From contig CP136068.1 of NCBI GenBank assembly GCA_032622095.1, forward strand, positions 138,205,989 through 138,269,988: a DNA stretch of 64,000 bases. The letters run 5' to 3'. This stretch comes from Siphonodentalium dalli. Its lineage: Eukaryota > Mollusca > Scaphopoda > Gadilida > Siphonodentaliidae. Made by a program: the position numbers and the translations under genes. The notes beneath the pieces were generated by a model that searched no databases, was not told the origin of the DNA, and worked only from the letters and a program-made list of their open reading frames with translations. Shown here in pieces: positions 1-10,859 of the stretch; within the stretch, counting starts at the first letter, position 1, and every line of letters starts with the position of its first letter.

Positions 1-111
1 AATGGCCGTTATAGAATAAGATCCTGTCCGGTATCATAATGGCCGTTACAAAATAAGATCCTGTCCGGTCTCATAATGGCCGTTATAGAATAAGATCCTG
101 TCCGGTCTCAC
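1..111. repeat. Tandem repeat, 37-bp unit, three copies
   Basis: Three consecutive 37-bp units begin AATGGCCGTTA and carry ATAAGATCCTGTCCGG. They start at 1, 38 and 75 and differ at only a few bases. A fourth partial unit decays after 111. The array is probably cut by the window edge. Confidence 0.9.
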
Positions 112-892
112 AATGCCCGTAAAACCAAAGCAAATTTTGTTCGACCTCTTTCTTAATCCGCCGCTCTTTTGTTTCATGAGAAATATCTCCACTGTATAGC
201 GCTAATTATACACTGTTAATCTATATATCACTTGGGTATCGGGAGCTGATATGCTACCTCTACACACGAGACTTAACTTAGCCAAACTCATTTTCTTCCT
301 TATTATGTCCCTCAACTTTTAGGAAATGTTAACATGGAACACAGTGGCCGCACAGACACCAGACAAGATGGCATAAAAATGGCCGCCGATTTCAGACGAG
401 ACACTAAGTCCGTGTGGTGAAAGTTATAGAGAGAACATCTTGTCAAATGTATACACATAGACATAATGCCAAATCTTCATGGAAAAATTGGAACTCCCTT
501 TCCAAGATCACCACCAAAATGGCCACCGGAAGTGGAAAGTTACACTATTTTTCAATAAAATCTTCTAGATCAGTTGGAACGTGTGGTTAATTGTGACTGT
601 ATTTACTATTGTATATTGTTCATGTTATCTGATTTTACAGAATGTGATATAAAAATTCACAAAAAAACAAAAACATCGCCATTTGGATTATTGTCATAGT
701 TCAACAAGAAATTATCACAACTGGGCGAAGTAAGCGAGGCCGAATGGCGCCTGCAGTCGCTCATAATTTGTGGTTGATGTTGATGAATAATAGTGGGTAA
801 GCTACTCTCTATACATTGAATACTAATATCAGTGACTATTGTATCCACTGACATTGCCAGAAATATTGGATTGTTTTCTCACAAACTTTCAT
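112..892. other. No gene recognised; AT-rich repeat-like DNA
   Basis: I see no credible coding region. The part from about 800 resembles the DNA at about 6790 (shared 'CATTGAATACTAA' and 'CCACTGACAT'), so it is the beginning of the diverged repeat that continues after the MITE at 899-1586. Confidence 0.5.
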
Positions 893-898
893 AAATAT

Positions 899-1586
899 CA
901 AGGGGGGGGGGGGGCGAAAAAAAATTGCGAGACGTGGGGTGGGGTGGAGGTGGGTACCCGAGGCCGGAAACAGTTTTTGACCACTTTTTTTGCATTTTAT
1001 TTTTATTGACATATTTTCAACTGTTTTAAACATATTTGTTTATATGTTGTGGCTTTTTGCAGTATGAGAAGCACTAATACATTCAATATTGTTATAACTA
1101 CCCCCATAAGTTGATATAAAATGGAAAAATAGTGAATATTGTGGGGGTGTGTCCCAAAATTTTCATTGATTTTTTTTGCACGCAAATGTTTTTTATTGTG
1201 TCTGTTTCCGCTTGCTTGGCAGTTTTTATATTGAAAATTGTCTAGTTCACGGTGTAGTTCAATAAAAAAAATACTTCAGATAGCTCTAGGGTAAAGTGAA
1301 CTTAATGCAGTCTGACAATATCTGCTAACAACTCATGACAGAATATTACAATAATTCTTATACTTAATGACAGTCTCTTTACTCATACAGTTAGTTGATG
1401 CATGAGTGTAATGTATGAAATAGAGCGGTTGGTCGTTTTTACAGAGGGGACCAACATAAAGCTTTGGGGTTTTGGGGTGGGTGTCTAAAATTTTATGAAA
1501 AAACAAGAAAGGGTGGTGGGTGTAAAAAAATGGCAATGTAAAAAAAAACATCCCACGTCTCGCAACTTGTTTTCGCCCCCCCCCTG
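899..1586. mobile_element. hAT-like MITE (non-autonomous)
   Basis: Inverted ends: the left end is CAAG plus a poly-G run and GCGAAAA, followed by TTGCGAGACGTGGG. The reverse complement of the right end reads CAGGGGGGGGGCGAAAAC followed by TTGCGAGACGTGGG. AAATAT flanks both sides (893-898 and 1587-1592). The related repeat at about 6900 lacks this segment, which supports an insertion. The CAGGGG terminus fits hAT elements, but the visible duplication is 6 rather than 8 bp. No transposase is present. Confidence 0.6.
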
Positions 1587-2655
1587 AAATATCGGTAAAA
1601 AAAATCACTTGGACCATGTTTTCAAATAAAACGGAACTATCTTTGGTACCAAATGTGTTGGTTGTTTTTAACTATCATTAATGTAACACTGATGTGATTA
1701 TATAAAAGAATACGGAATCAAGATGGCTTGCAAAATGGCAACCAAATAATTTTTCACAAATATCCCGAACACTGTTCTCTGCTATTCCGAAAAGTTAGCA
1801 AATCGTGATTCACGGTCTTGGTTAATAAACACGTTAGTTAATCAGCTGACAACTAAATATTCTATTTGTAGAGTAATCACCCCTACCCCTTCTTATTCAA
1901 GGGACGTGATAGTACATACTAAACATATCTATCTTAACCGATGGGGGGAGACAGGAATATAATCGAACTATAAGTGACCCCAACCAAATTACCAAGGTCA
2001 TACTCGAAGAGGCCGCGACCTATGGGTTATGCAAGTCTAACCACAAAGGAAGGAAGTATTAGGTAATATTTCCAGTTCACCCATGGGTCAGTACAGACAA
2101 AGAGATACACTAATGACTGCTATGTCATTAGCGTATATATAAACCAGACATTAATCTACTCTTCAATCAGTTTCGGCTCTTCAGACTAATTGGCAGATGT
2201 CAACATCCACCCGCTAAATTAATAAGCGGCGTTCCTGTCTTTCCATCCATCCAAGATGGTGCATAACATTGCTGTTGACTATACATTGATATTAGATGTG
2301 AATAAATGATATACAAGAACTGACTTCATTCTTCCACATATTCTGGTAGTCCCAGTATCGTATTGGTAATGACAAATTCATTTGAAAGGATGCGGTATGG
2401 AATTTTGCCGAAAACGTCCTTTGATATATTGTCACCATGTTTTAAAAGTAAATTGGCAGAACCTTCTCAAGGACCTGAGAGAGACCATAATATTTGGCTC
2501 TCTGACCCATTAACACAAGTAATTACTGATTGTAAAATCAAACAATGCGAACAATTTCAATCTATATGTAGTGTAAAATTTCCATCTGATGTTTTGACAG
2601 GCATGACATTTCCAATTGTTGAACATTTTGATCAAGTTGGGGGGAAGGATTGAGA
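1587..2655. repeat. Diverged dispersed repeat, copy A
   Basis: Segments here (for example 'GGAACTATCTTTGGTA', 'CAAGATGGCTT', 'ATCAGCTGACAACTAAA', and after 2343 'GTCCCAGTA' and 'GGAATTTTGCC') align in order with 6940-7330. The copy is interrupted by the LTR-like insertion at 1867-2338. Open frames here are not conserved between the copies, so I do not call a gene. Confidence 0.65.
1867..2338 (+). mobile_element. Candidate solo LTR
   Basis: A 472-bp block begins TGTAGAGTAATC and ends TTCCACA (TG...CA), with TATT immediately before (1863-1866) and after (2339-2342). It contains a TATA-like TATATATAAA at about 2133 and AATAAA at about 2300, in the order expected for an LTR promoter and polyadenylation signal. 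The related repeat at about 7200 is continuous across this point, so it is an insertion. No internal retrotransposon genes are adjacent. Confidence 0.6.
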
Positions 2656-2892
2656 CACCCACTGTCGCCATTCCCTGGCCCCATTGTGTATATCTGATAC
2701 CATCTAGGACTTATCACATGTATGATGTTACTCGAACACCGGCGCAGATAAGAATTGCAGGTTCACACACTGCAGGTAGCATGCACTTACGGTGGATGCA
2801 GGAGTGACCAGTAATAAATATAATTAAAACGACTGCTGTTATCCTTCCGTCATTAACTCTCTTAAAGATAGTGTCACTCTTCATATCACGTT

Positions 2893-3915
2893 TTATACAG
2901 ATTGCGGGATATAAGATAAATGATAAGAATCGAGGCCATCTGATTCTCTAGCACGGTTACGACAAATACAAACCCCATTCTTGTAATAACGTCGGAATTC
3001 CTTACCAGCGAGCAAACACAATGGGAATGCCACGAACGACAACCATTGTATGATTGTCAGCGACCGAACTGTGTAAAACATGTCGCGGTAACCAGAACGC
3101 GTGATTACGCACTGACTAACACCTTCAATTGTTTCCTCGTGGCAGAGTACGGCATAGAAAATCACATAGGAAGAATCTATGGCAATGAAAAAGAAGACGG
3201 CGTTAATATAAGGCCATATGGGTATGCCAATACCACGTGACATGAAATAGAACTTATAGCAGCCAACACAGATGATCATGGTTAGAACAGTCGCTCCCAA
3301 AGGTAGGAAATATCCAACGGATTGTATTATCCTAGTCTTAACATATGTCAGCCCAATAGAACAGTCACCATCAGTACGACCACCGCTAATGTCATGAGCA
3401 ACAGAAAAAATTGTAGCTATGGCAAATGCCCATGGCAATACTACACAGAGGATCTTCACGAGGCACGTAAAACGTCTCTTAGCCTTTGATATCGTTTCGT
3501 CTTCCGTTGGTTGTGTAGATAATTTGAAGAACATCTCTGTAAGCACCGATAACATAATCGTAAACGACACGGCGACTCCCACAGTATCCAAGATGTAATA
3601 CCAAACAGATAATATATCACATCCGGGCAGTTTTTGTTTTCTATCGATGTTTCCAAGGAAGTAATTAACTTGATTCTTTCCATTTCCAAGGAAGCTAACT
3701 TCATTCCATGCCATGTATACAATGCCGAAATAACTAACGGCGAAGAAGTTAACGACGGCGATGTTCCTGACTTTGCTCCGCTCACGTTTCGACAAAAGTA
3801 TTCCAATCAACATCGGGACATCAAGGACGATGATGATTATGATAAGAGGGATAAAGACAACAAGAGGGGGAATTTGCGTTGAAATTTTTTCATAATCTGA
3901 CTGCCAGTGCACCAT
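2893..3915 (-). CDS. Seven-transmembrane (GPCR-like) receptor, single exon
   Basis: This is a 340-aa protein with about seven hydrophobic helices. TM1 lies near residues 17-41, followed by KRERSKVRN as a basic first cytoplasmic loop. A Cys in the PGCD segment before TM3 and a Cys in the DGDCS extracellular loop could form the usual disulphide. TM7 is followed by a basic AGKEFRRYYKNG segment typical of helix 8 and a Cys-rich tail. DRY and NPxxY motifs are not recognisable, so it is a divergent or orphan receptor; the ligand is unknown. The intact single-exon frame suggests an intronless host gene or a retrocopy. It is the only credible host protein gene I see here. Confidence 0.75.
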   Translation of the reverse strand: MVHWQSDYEKISTQIPPLVVFIPLIIIIIVLDVPMLIGILLSKRERSKVRNIAVVNFFAVSYFGIVYMAWNEVSFLGNGKNQVNYFLGNIDRKQKLPGCDILSVWYYILDTVGVAVSFTIMLSVLTEMFFKLSTQPTEDETISKAKRRFTCLVKILCVVLPWAFAIATIFSVAHDISGGRTDGDCSIGLTYVKTRIIQSVGYFLPLGATVLTMIICVGCYKFYFMSRGIGIPIWPYINAVFFFIAIDSSYVIFYAVLCHEETIEGVSQCVITRSGYRDMFYTVRSLTIIQWLSFVAFPLCLLAGKEFRRYYKNGVCICRNRARESDGLDSYHLSYIPQSV

Positions 3916-4334
3916 GATGTGTCTTTAACTGAAACGAACAAACGTAACATTAGACAACACATCGACACATTATTACGAGAGTCTTTCGTGAGAAACAACA
4001 GCGGCAATTTAGGGAGTAGATATACATGTAGACATGTTTATAAAACATGTTCATTTGTCGTTAAAACTACAGCACTTTATATATATATACACCTTACTAG
4101 CGTGTAATATGCCTATTGCTGTAGTGTTTATTGCTTGTGGTGTGAAATTTTGAAATTTTGGGTAACTTTCTTCATCAAAATAAAAAAAATTCTCAAATCC
4201 ACAATTTAACGCACTTTTTCTGACATATCGTTAATTACACATATGTGCATTCAAACATTATGCTTAGGTTTAATTTGAGTTATTAGTGCATTCAGATATT
4301 TTCTGCAGATTTTGACATAAATAATTTTGGTCAG
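3916..4334. other. Upstream flank of the receptor gene; no gene seen
   Basis: AT-rich sequence with 'TTTATATATATATACACC' near 4076 that could act as a TATA-rich promoter for the minus-strand receptor gene. I see no other structure. Confidence 0.35.
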
Positions 4335-4343
4335 TAAGCTACC

Positions 4344-5158
4344 CAGTTCTGATTAAAACCATACCCAGACTCTAAAAGTCTGATGACAATGGGAAGAGGT
4401 TCCATTACACCCAGCAGGAATTATGTAATTGCCAGCCAATCACAATATCCTGAAGAACGCGAGGTAACCAATCAGGCGATAGTCGCATGTAATCCCCAAT
4501 ACTAGGGGAATTCCTTCAGCCGGTGCCGATTCCAGTAACCCCCCGCCCAATAGTTATAATTAAATAACACAATAACTTTTCCGCAGCATGGCTAATTTTT
4601 ACAAATTCAGAGTTTTGCGACAGCAAATTTAACTTTGAAAAGCGTATTTAAAGAATGCAGAATTGACCAATTTTACTTAATATGTAATAATTGAATGTTA
4701 TTAAGAAATTCAACATATAGTACCGAATAATTTAGAAGTCGCGATGTCGTACATTTATTTAATTTCCGGCATATGATGTTAACTTCGAAATTATTAAAAC
4801 AAAGAAAATATTATTTTGATTCGAGTCATAAACGCTTTAAAGTTTGTTAAACGTGAATAATCTCAGTTAAAATTATGTCACAACGCGCAGAAGATATTCT
4901 GAGAGAAAGCGTAGCGTCAATTCTCCCAGGAACTGGCATAAAGAGTCGGCGGAAACTAAATTTTAACTCATACGCCGAAACGAAACCGAAACTACATTAT
5001 GTCAATCAAAGCTATTTTTAAAGACAATTGTTGGCGGTGACGTCATACTGCAAGGGGTTTGTCTGTGGAAGTTATTTATACCGACAGTAATGCGACAGAT
5101 AGCGGGTTTCATCAGACTCAGTACTTTTAGAGTCTGAGTATGGTTTTAATCAGAACTG
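4344..5158. mobile_element. MITE with 9-bp target duplication (Mutator-like)
   Basis: The ends are CAGTTCTGATTAAAACC and its exact inverse. The similarity extends about 36 bp inward (CATACYCAGACTCTAAAAGT). A perfect 9-bp direct repeat TAAGCTACC flanks the element (4335-4343 and 5159-5167). The 815-bp interior has no coding capacity. A 9-bp duplication is typical of Mutator-like elements, so it is probably a non-autonomous MULE. Confidence 0.85.
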
Positions 5159-5167
5159 TAAGCTACC

Positions 5168-6780
5168 ACACACTTATCTTATGACCTTGGGGAACACGGG
5201 TGCGCAATAGGAAATACCAGTCGCACTTTGTCAGCTATATATAGCGAATACTTGAAGCACAGAGAAACTTGTTTTCATTAACATTTTAGTATCGGGTGCC
5301 TCTCTAAATCTTGACTTGTCTATGTGGGAGCGGGACGTATCTACGTGCTGACTGGCGTCCCAATCCCAATTATTGTGTATACTTATAAGTCTTATATACA
5401 ATTATATCTATATTTGAGAATGTCTCTCTGTTTTCCATAGAAATTAACGGGTAACTGTCTAACCATCTCGAAATGGGTAACTTTATACGAGGAAGATAAT
5501 CAGGGACGTGGCTCCTTTGTGGGACCCCCGTTGGGCTTTGGTTTGTGCCAACTGTATATCAGTTTCTTTGCCCAAAGTAAAGATCGGGTTCGAATATGGA
5601 ATTACGGAGTTATAGTCCTTTTTCGAATCCACCAACGCTCCAATAACTCACTGACATGTTAGTCCATGAGCCAGGTCCGAGAATGGTACCATTTTGGTGG
5701 GCAAATTCTATCAACATTTTTCTCAAAGCTTATAATCTGAAGTTTATCTGAGTGCTGGGGCGCACTGTAGCAGTGTAGCTTAGTGTGCAAAATTTGTGTT
5801 TCCATGGCAACGGAGGGTCTTTTTGGCCAGTATAAAAAATATGCATATAATGGTCGACAACTAGAAAGTTTAATGCAGTAACTCTATCTTTACATTGATA
5901 TTGGGTGATACCCTTGGTGGGCTTTCATTTGGCATTGGAGATTTCATCTCTAGAGGTCAAGGTCATACACAAAGGTCAAGGTCATTCACCAAAATTTTAG
6001 CTTTTTTCATATCGGGTCATACATTTTCTACCCACAGATTTTTTTTATCAGTTTTTAATACGGTATCTTTGCTGCTAAATAAACGGTAGCATATGCGCTA
6101 CATGGAGAATTGCGTTATTGTTCAAACCGACATGTCAGTCATGAGATATAGGCCTTGAAACTTGGTGACCATTTTCCAAAATGGGTCAAAATCAGTTATT
6201 TCCCAATATATCATGCTTCTGTGTAGTCCAAGCGCTTGGTGCATGGAAATGTAATTGCACAAATTGTGATAAAAGCATGAAACTTCCAATATATGTTCCC
6301 TGGATCGTACCGATCATTTCCAAATATAGATCCCATCGAGATTTGGCCCTGCTTTGCAACGGTTGCTATGCATCTACCCGAAAGTATGAAATGCTCATAT
6401 AAGGATGTATTACAGTATTTCATCCAACTTTATTTGTTGTGAATTGCATATTTGAGGTATATTTGTGACATAGGATGAATTGAAAAGACTTGTGACCTTG
6501 TGTCCTATCATAATGTCCATAACAGCTACCCAGACAGTAAGATGTATATTTGGCACTCTTCTCGATGGCATTTTGGACCAGAATTGATGGTATATTAGTC
6601 TGAAATACATTTTACATATGCTAATGCATCACATAATGTATATTATACAGGGATGTATAGTTTCTATGGTTGGAAGGTGTCATTGCCACCGTTCTTAGGA
6701 AACCAACCCATATTATTTTTAAATTCCAAAAGCATCAATAATCTTAACGCAAGTTGTGGCTGATGAAAACATTGACTTTT
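5168..6780. other. No gene recognised
   Basis: Unannotated DNA with short low-complexity and repeat-like pieces, for example two 'AAGGTCAAGGTCAT'-type words near 5960-5985. The open frames are short and unlike any family I know. Confidence 0.4.
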
Positions 6781-7380
6781 CTGTCCTATATACATTGAAT
6801 ACTAACATTTCTGATGCACCTTGATTAATTGTTGCTATTTTAACCACTGACATAATAGAATTAATGTATTTACTGAGTCTATCACAGATTTGGCATCAAA
6901 ATCAGCAAAATTCACTTTTCAGGTTTGGACAATTTTTTCAAGTAAAATGGAACTATCTTTGGTATCAAACGTGTTTAATTTTTTTATCCTGTCTTAAATA
7001 TGTCACACTGATGTGTTCTGTAGACAAAATAACTCAAGATGGCTTACATAATGAAAACAAAAAATTGATTTTTTGGTACAAAAAAAGTTGATTTTCCACA
7101 TATATCCGAACATTATTATCTGTTCTTCCGAAAATGTAGCAATTGTGACTCTGTTGGTTATTAACCCTGTTACTTAATCAACTGACAACTAAAATTATTG
7201 TTCTATTATGGTTGTCCCAGTACCTTATGAGATATGACAAATTCATTCTGAAGGATGCAGTGTGGAATTTTGCCAAAAACTTTTCGGGCCATGTTTTGAA
7301 CGGAAATGCACAGAAACGGAATTATTTGGCCACTGTAGAATCAACGTTGATTGATTTAATATATGGTGTAAGTCGAAATG
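6780..7380. repeat. Diverged dispersed repeat, copy B
   Basis: Collinear with copy A (about 800-898, 1587-1866 and 2343-2655) but lacking both the MITE and the LTR-like insertion. It is the uninterrupted reference for the repeat. It runs directly into the minisatellite. Confidence 0.65.
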
Positions 7381-7529
7381 GCAGCCAGGGAGTGACTGTG
7401 GTGATGTGAGTTGAATAGTTATACAAGGAGTGGCTATATTGTAATGGGTGGTGTCCACATTGATTTGCATAGGAATATAAGGAGTGGTCACGTGAGAGGT
7501 GAATATGTATACATGGAGTGGCTATATGG
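7381..7529. repeat. Left fragment of the large minisatellite
   Basis: Words such as 'GGAGTGGCTATATGGTCAAT' and 'GTGAATATGTATACATGG' are the same units that fill 10860-14050. The array was therefore split by the element at 7530-10859. Confidence 0.75.
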
Positions 7530-7915
7530 TCAATAGAGACCTTTCGCAAAACTCACGTTTACGATTACGGATACGGATAGGGTACGACGTCACCAACATT
7601 TGTGTACTTTCTAATCGTTGTCGTATTTTACTATCCGTAATAACGGTTACGATTTCGTGATTTCTAATAAGCTCAAATAACACCTGAAATTTATTTTCTG
7701 CAATATATCACTTTACTCCGTTCGAGACTGTATATGTATATCATGTAAACCATCCAGTTAAATTGAGCTACGACCTCTGTGTGCTGTTAAGATTGGCAAT
7801 CACTCTACTCGTCGTCGTGAATCTCGAGCTTAATTCCCGCGAAATAAGATAGCTATTCACAACGGATAGTCATCACTGGCTGCGACACAAAACTGTGAAG
7901 TAATAGAAGTGCACT

Positions 7916-8176
7916 ATGAAACCAGTCGCCAAAAAATACACGGCTGACATGGATTTGGTGTTACTAAAGGAATATTTGGCACACCCACCGACATCACCAG
8001 AGCTCAGCAGTCTCTGTTATATAGGTTTGTTCTTTGCATTTATTTTAAATTTAAAAAACACAACTCGCAAAATGCGGCATTTAAAGGTACTCAATCGGAT
8101 TAGATGTCCCCATATCATCATATTCCAACAACAACATTTGTTTTTAAATGCCGCTTCTGTAATCAGAATCGAGTAA
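7916..8176 (+). pseudogene. Possible Myb/SANT-like transposon protein fragment
   Basis: The first about 35 residues (KKYTADMDLVLLKEYLAHPP) resemble the start of Myb/SANT-like domains found in transposon-encoded DNA-binding proteins, where an aromatic/Thr segment leads to a LLKE helix. A GTTTGTTC sequence near 8024 could be a splice donor. Downstream residues look non-coding. If real, it is a remnant exon of the 7530-10859 element. The evidence is weak. Confidence 0.2.
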
Positions 8177-8275
8177 TTGCCCAAAATTAATGCTAACCAC
8201 AGTCAACTATAGTATAAAATTGCCCAAAACCTGTTATTTATCAACATTTTGTTCAACGAAATTTTGCCGGTTTGT
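8085..8275. repeat. Dispersed repeat, copy 1 of 2
   Basis: Starts GGTACTCAATCGGAT and contains CCAACAACAACA, TAATGCTAAC and AATTGCCCAAAA in the same order as 15179-15365. The two copies are diverged. Confidence 0.7.
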
Positions 8276-8756
8276 CAAATATCTGACACAGAAAAGCCAC
8301 CTGATGCACATCGCTTCAACCGTGTCGACTGTTTCGATTTGATAGTACCAAATCAGAAGTGATGCACATCAGCGATCACATCGACCTTATGTCAGATTTC
8401 CTAAACCCAAAGAGGTGATAGGCCTGTGAAGCCGAAATCGCATTGAAATCAAATTGCGGACTGGACGGGTATTGAAGTGGTGGCGTCGTGGTTGATGTCA
8501 GGTCCAAATTCAGGAACCCCTCATCCTCCATCAGCATAACGTCTATATCAGGTCATCCATGATAACAACGAACTGAATTTCTACCACATATGACCTGGCA
8601 TTTATACCTGTATTGCCACAATCAATGTATGACGAGAATCAATGTATGACGAGAATCCCGGGTCGTACGTTGTGACTGGTCGAATTATTGACAATAAACA
8701 GGTCATGGTTATCGCATTGTTGCAAATGAGACGATAAGTGAAGTATTAAGGGACTG

Positions 8757-10673
8757 GGGCCTGTTTCATGAAGCAATGTCATAAGATTATCTTAAGATGG
8801 ACTTAATCTAAGATCTAAGGTGGATCTTATGATGTAACTTTTCCGTTTCAAGAACGCGTTTCACAAAACAAGATTAAGTCCTACTTAAGTAGTAATTTAA
8901 GTTCGCGCGCTTTTAGACTGGCTCTCGACAATTTATTACAGCTATGCACAGAAAATGTTGGTTCTGTGTGTGTTATATGCCTAGGTACAGTGTCTGGTGA
9001 CAGATACTAGGGCGTGTCTAAGAATAATTATGATATTTGAATGCAAGGGCGATAATCAGTATAATGACTGGTGCATACTTAACTGCACGAGCGCGCTTTT
9101 TAACTGTGTTTTCGCGTCAGAACCCGCATGCTTCCTATGCCTGTTTTATTCAAACGTATCGAGCTCAAATATATTATTTCAGTTATTAAAGGGACTTATA
9201 CATCCTAACTCAGAATGTGAACCTTCACCCATATAACATGCCATTAAAGCGACGCGAGACATATGTTCGCTCCTTTCAATGCTGATATTAGGTTCTAATA
9301 CATTATACATCTTTGAAGCATCTATAATACAAGGAAACCGAATATGTCGCCACGACGGCATACACATACAATACACCACAATGGAAGCACTGAGCCAAAC
9401 GCTCTTTATTGATTGCCAACATTCATGGAATACTAACACAAAACGCTCTTTATTTATATTGCTATAATGTGAATAGGACTTCATATCGTGTTCCAAATAG
9501 ACTTATTTCCAACCTGAGACATACTTGTAGAAGCCATATATAAATGATGTTAGTGCCATTTGCTCTGGTTCTGTTGACAAATGTGCTAAACGCCTGTTAT
9601 AATTAACAACCTGCGTATGAACTTCGAAAGTACGTTACGTTGAACGACATTATGCATATATGTTTTAATAAAAACCAAATCAACGACTTCTAATAAAGAG
9701 CGTTTATAATTAACAACACGTGAACAGACGGCCGGTTCACAGGCCCCTGGGGAAAATTACTAAATACCAATATAGACTATACCACTGGTATATTGGTATT
9801 TTAGTAATACCCCCAGTGGTCTGTGGGCCAGTTCACAGTGATATTATATGTTCTTTCGTGGATCCCGGTGTGCTCGCGCGGTCCGTATATACTATATACA
9901 TGCTATATATCTTTTTATTTCATAGTTAATAGATTATGATAATATACATAATAATAATAAAATAACACATATTATGTATTATTATCTTGTTGATATATAT
10001 ACGGGGTACATATACAATACATTTTTACAATCAAATTATAACATAATAATATCGAAAGGCAAGTAAATAATAATAATAATAATAATAATAGCTGACCTAA
10101 GCATTTATAAAAAAACTGAGTATAAATCATTCACTATTATCCTCGATGTGAAAATGTTCGGACTAATTGTCTCAACATGATTATTGTCTACAGTGCGATT
10201 GGGTGATTTGAATCGCAAATGATGTTCAACTCTATGTAAATATATTCTTTTTGTAACAGCAATTAGAAATGTATATATAGTCCGGTCTTGGCGGTTTACT
10301 GTTAGTAGCGGAGACCCCGCCAATCTTGCAACCACTGGCCACGTCACTGCTATAGCTTACCAGTTGGTTATTAATTACTACCATTTCTGAAACACCCCTC
10401 CGTGCTAGCAAGGTGTTATTCAGTTAAATGTGTTTATAATAATATATACATGAACTAGATCCCATCCACATTTCGGACCAACTGCGGATCACAACGTAGG
10501 TCTTAACTTTAAGATTATCTTATGACACCTCACACCAGTCTTAAAGTTAAGACCAAAGTTAAGACCATCTTAGGTTAATACTTTGTTCGTGAAACGCACT
10601 TATGACTGAAGTTTGAACTTATGACCATCTTAAGTCCCAACTATGTCATAAGTTGCCTTCATGAAACAGGGCC
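8757..10673. mobile_element. Harbinger-like non-autonomous element
   Basis: The left end is GGGCCTGTTTCATGAAG and the reverse complement of the right end is GGCCCTGTTTCATGAAG, flanked by a CTG direct repeat (8754-8756 and 10674-10676). The 3-bp duplication and GGGCCTGTTT terminus suggest the PIF/Harbinger class. Subterminal regions are rich in CTTAAG, CTTAAC and CATAAG words in both orientations. It is 1.9 kb long without a recognisable transposase and is nested in the 7530-10859 element. Confidence 0.6.
9735..9836. repeat. Foldback hairpin
   Basis: The left arm carries GGCCC, GGGG and ATTACTAAATACCAATATA. The right arm carries the inverse TATATTGGTATTTTAGTAAT, CCCC and GGGCC. It is an imperfect hairpin of about 100 bp. 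Confidence 0.65.
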
Positions 10674-10859
10674 CTGTATACCAAACACACGCTTTGAGTT
10701 GTAAAAGTTGTACGAAATAATGATGGTACATGTTCGTCAAAACTCTTACGCGTAGTCGTTTTGCGAAAGGACTTTTTGGCCATACGGATAGACTTACGAC
10801 TATGAACAGCTATCCGTATTCGTAATAGTAAACGTGAGGATGCGAAAGGTCTCTATTGA

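Larger units (their letters stand above)
7530..10859. mobile_element. 3.3-kb inverted-repeat element inside the minisatellite
   Basis: The ends share about 50 bp of inverted repeat. The left begins TCAATAGAGACCTTTCGCA and continues CTCACGTTTAC, ATTACG, ATACGGATAG; the reverse complement of the right end is the same with a few mismatches. Minisatellite units flank both sides. I could not define a target duplication because the flank is itself repetitive. It contains a fragment with a possible SANT/Myb-like start and a nested Harbinger-like element. The family is not identified. Confidence 0.7.

Noticed and set aside
2363-2807. A small coding gene
   Set aside because: The region is part of a repeat whose other copy (about 7200-7380) does not preserve the frame.
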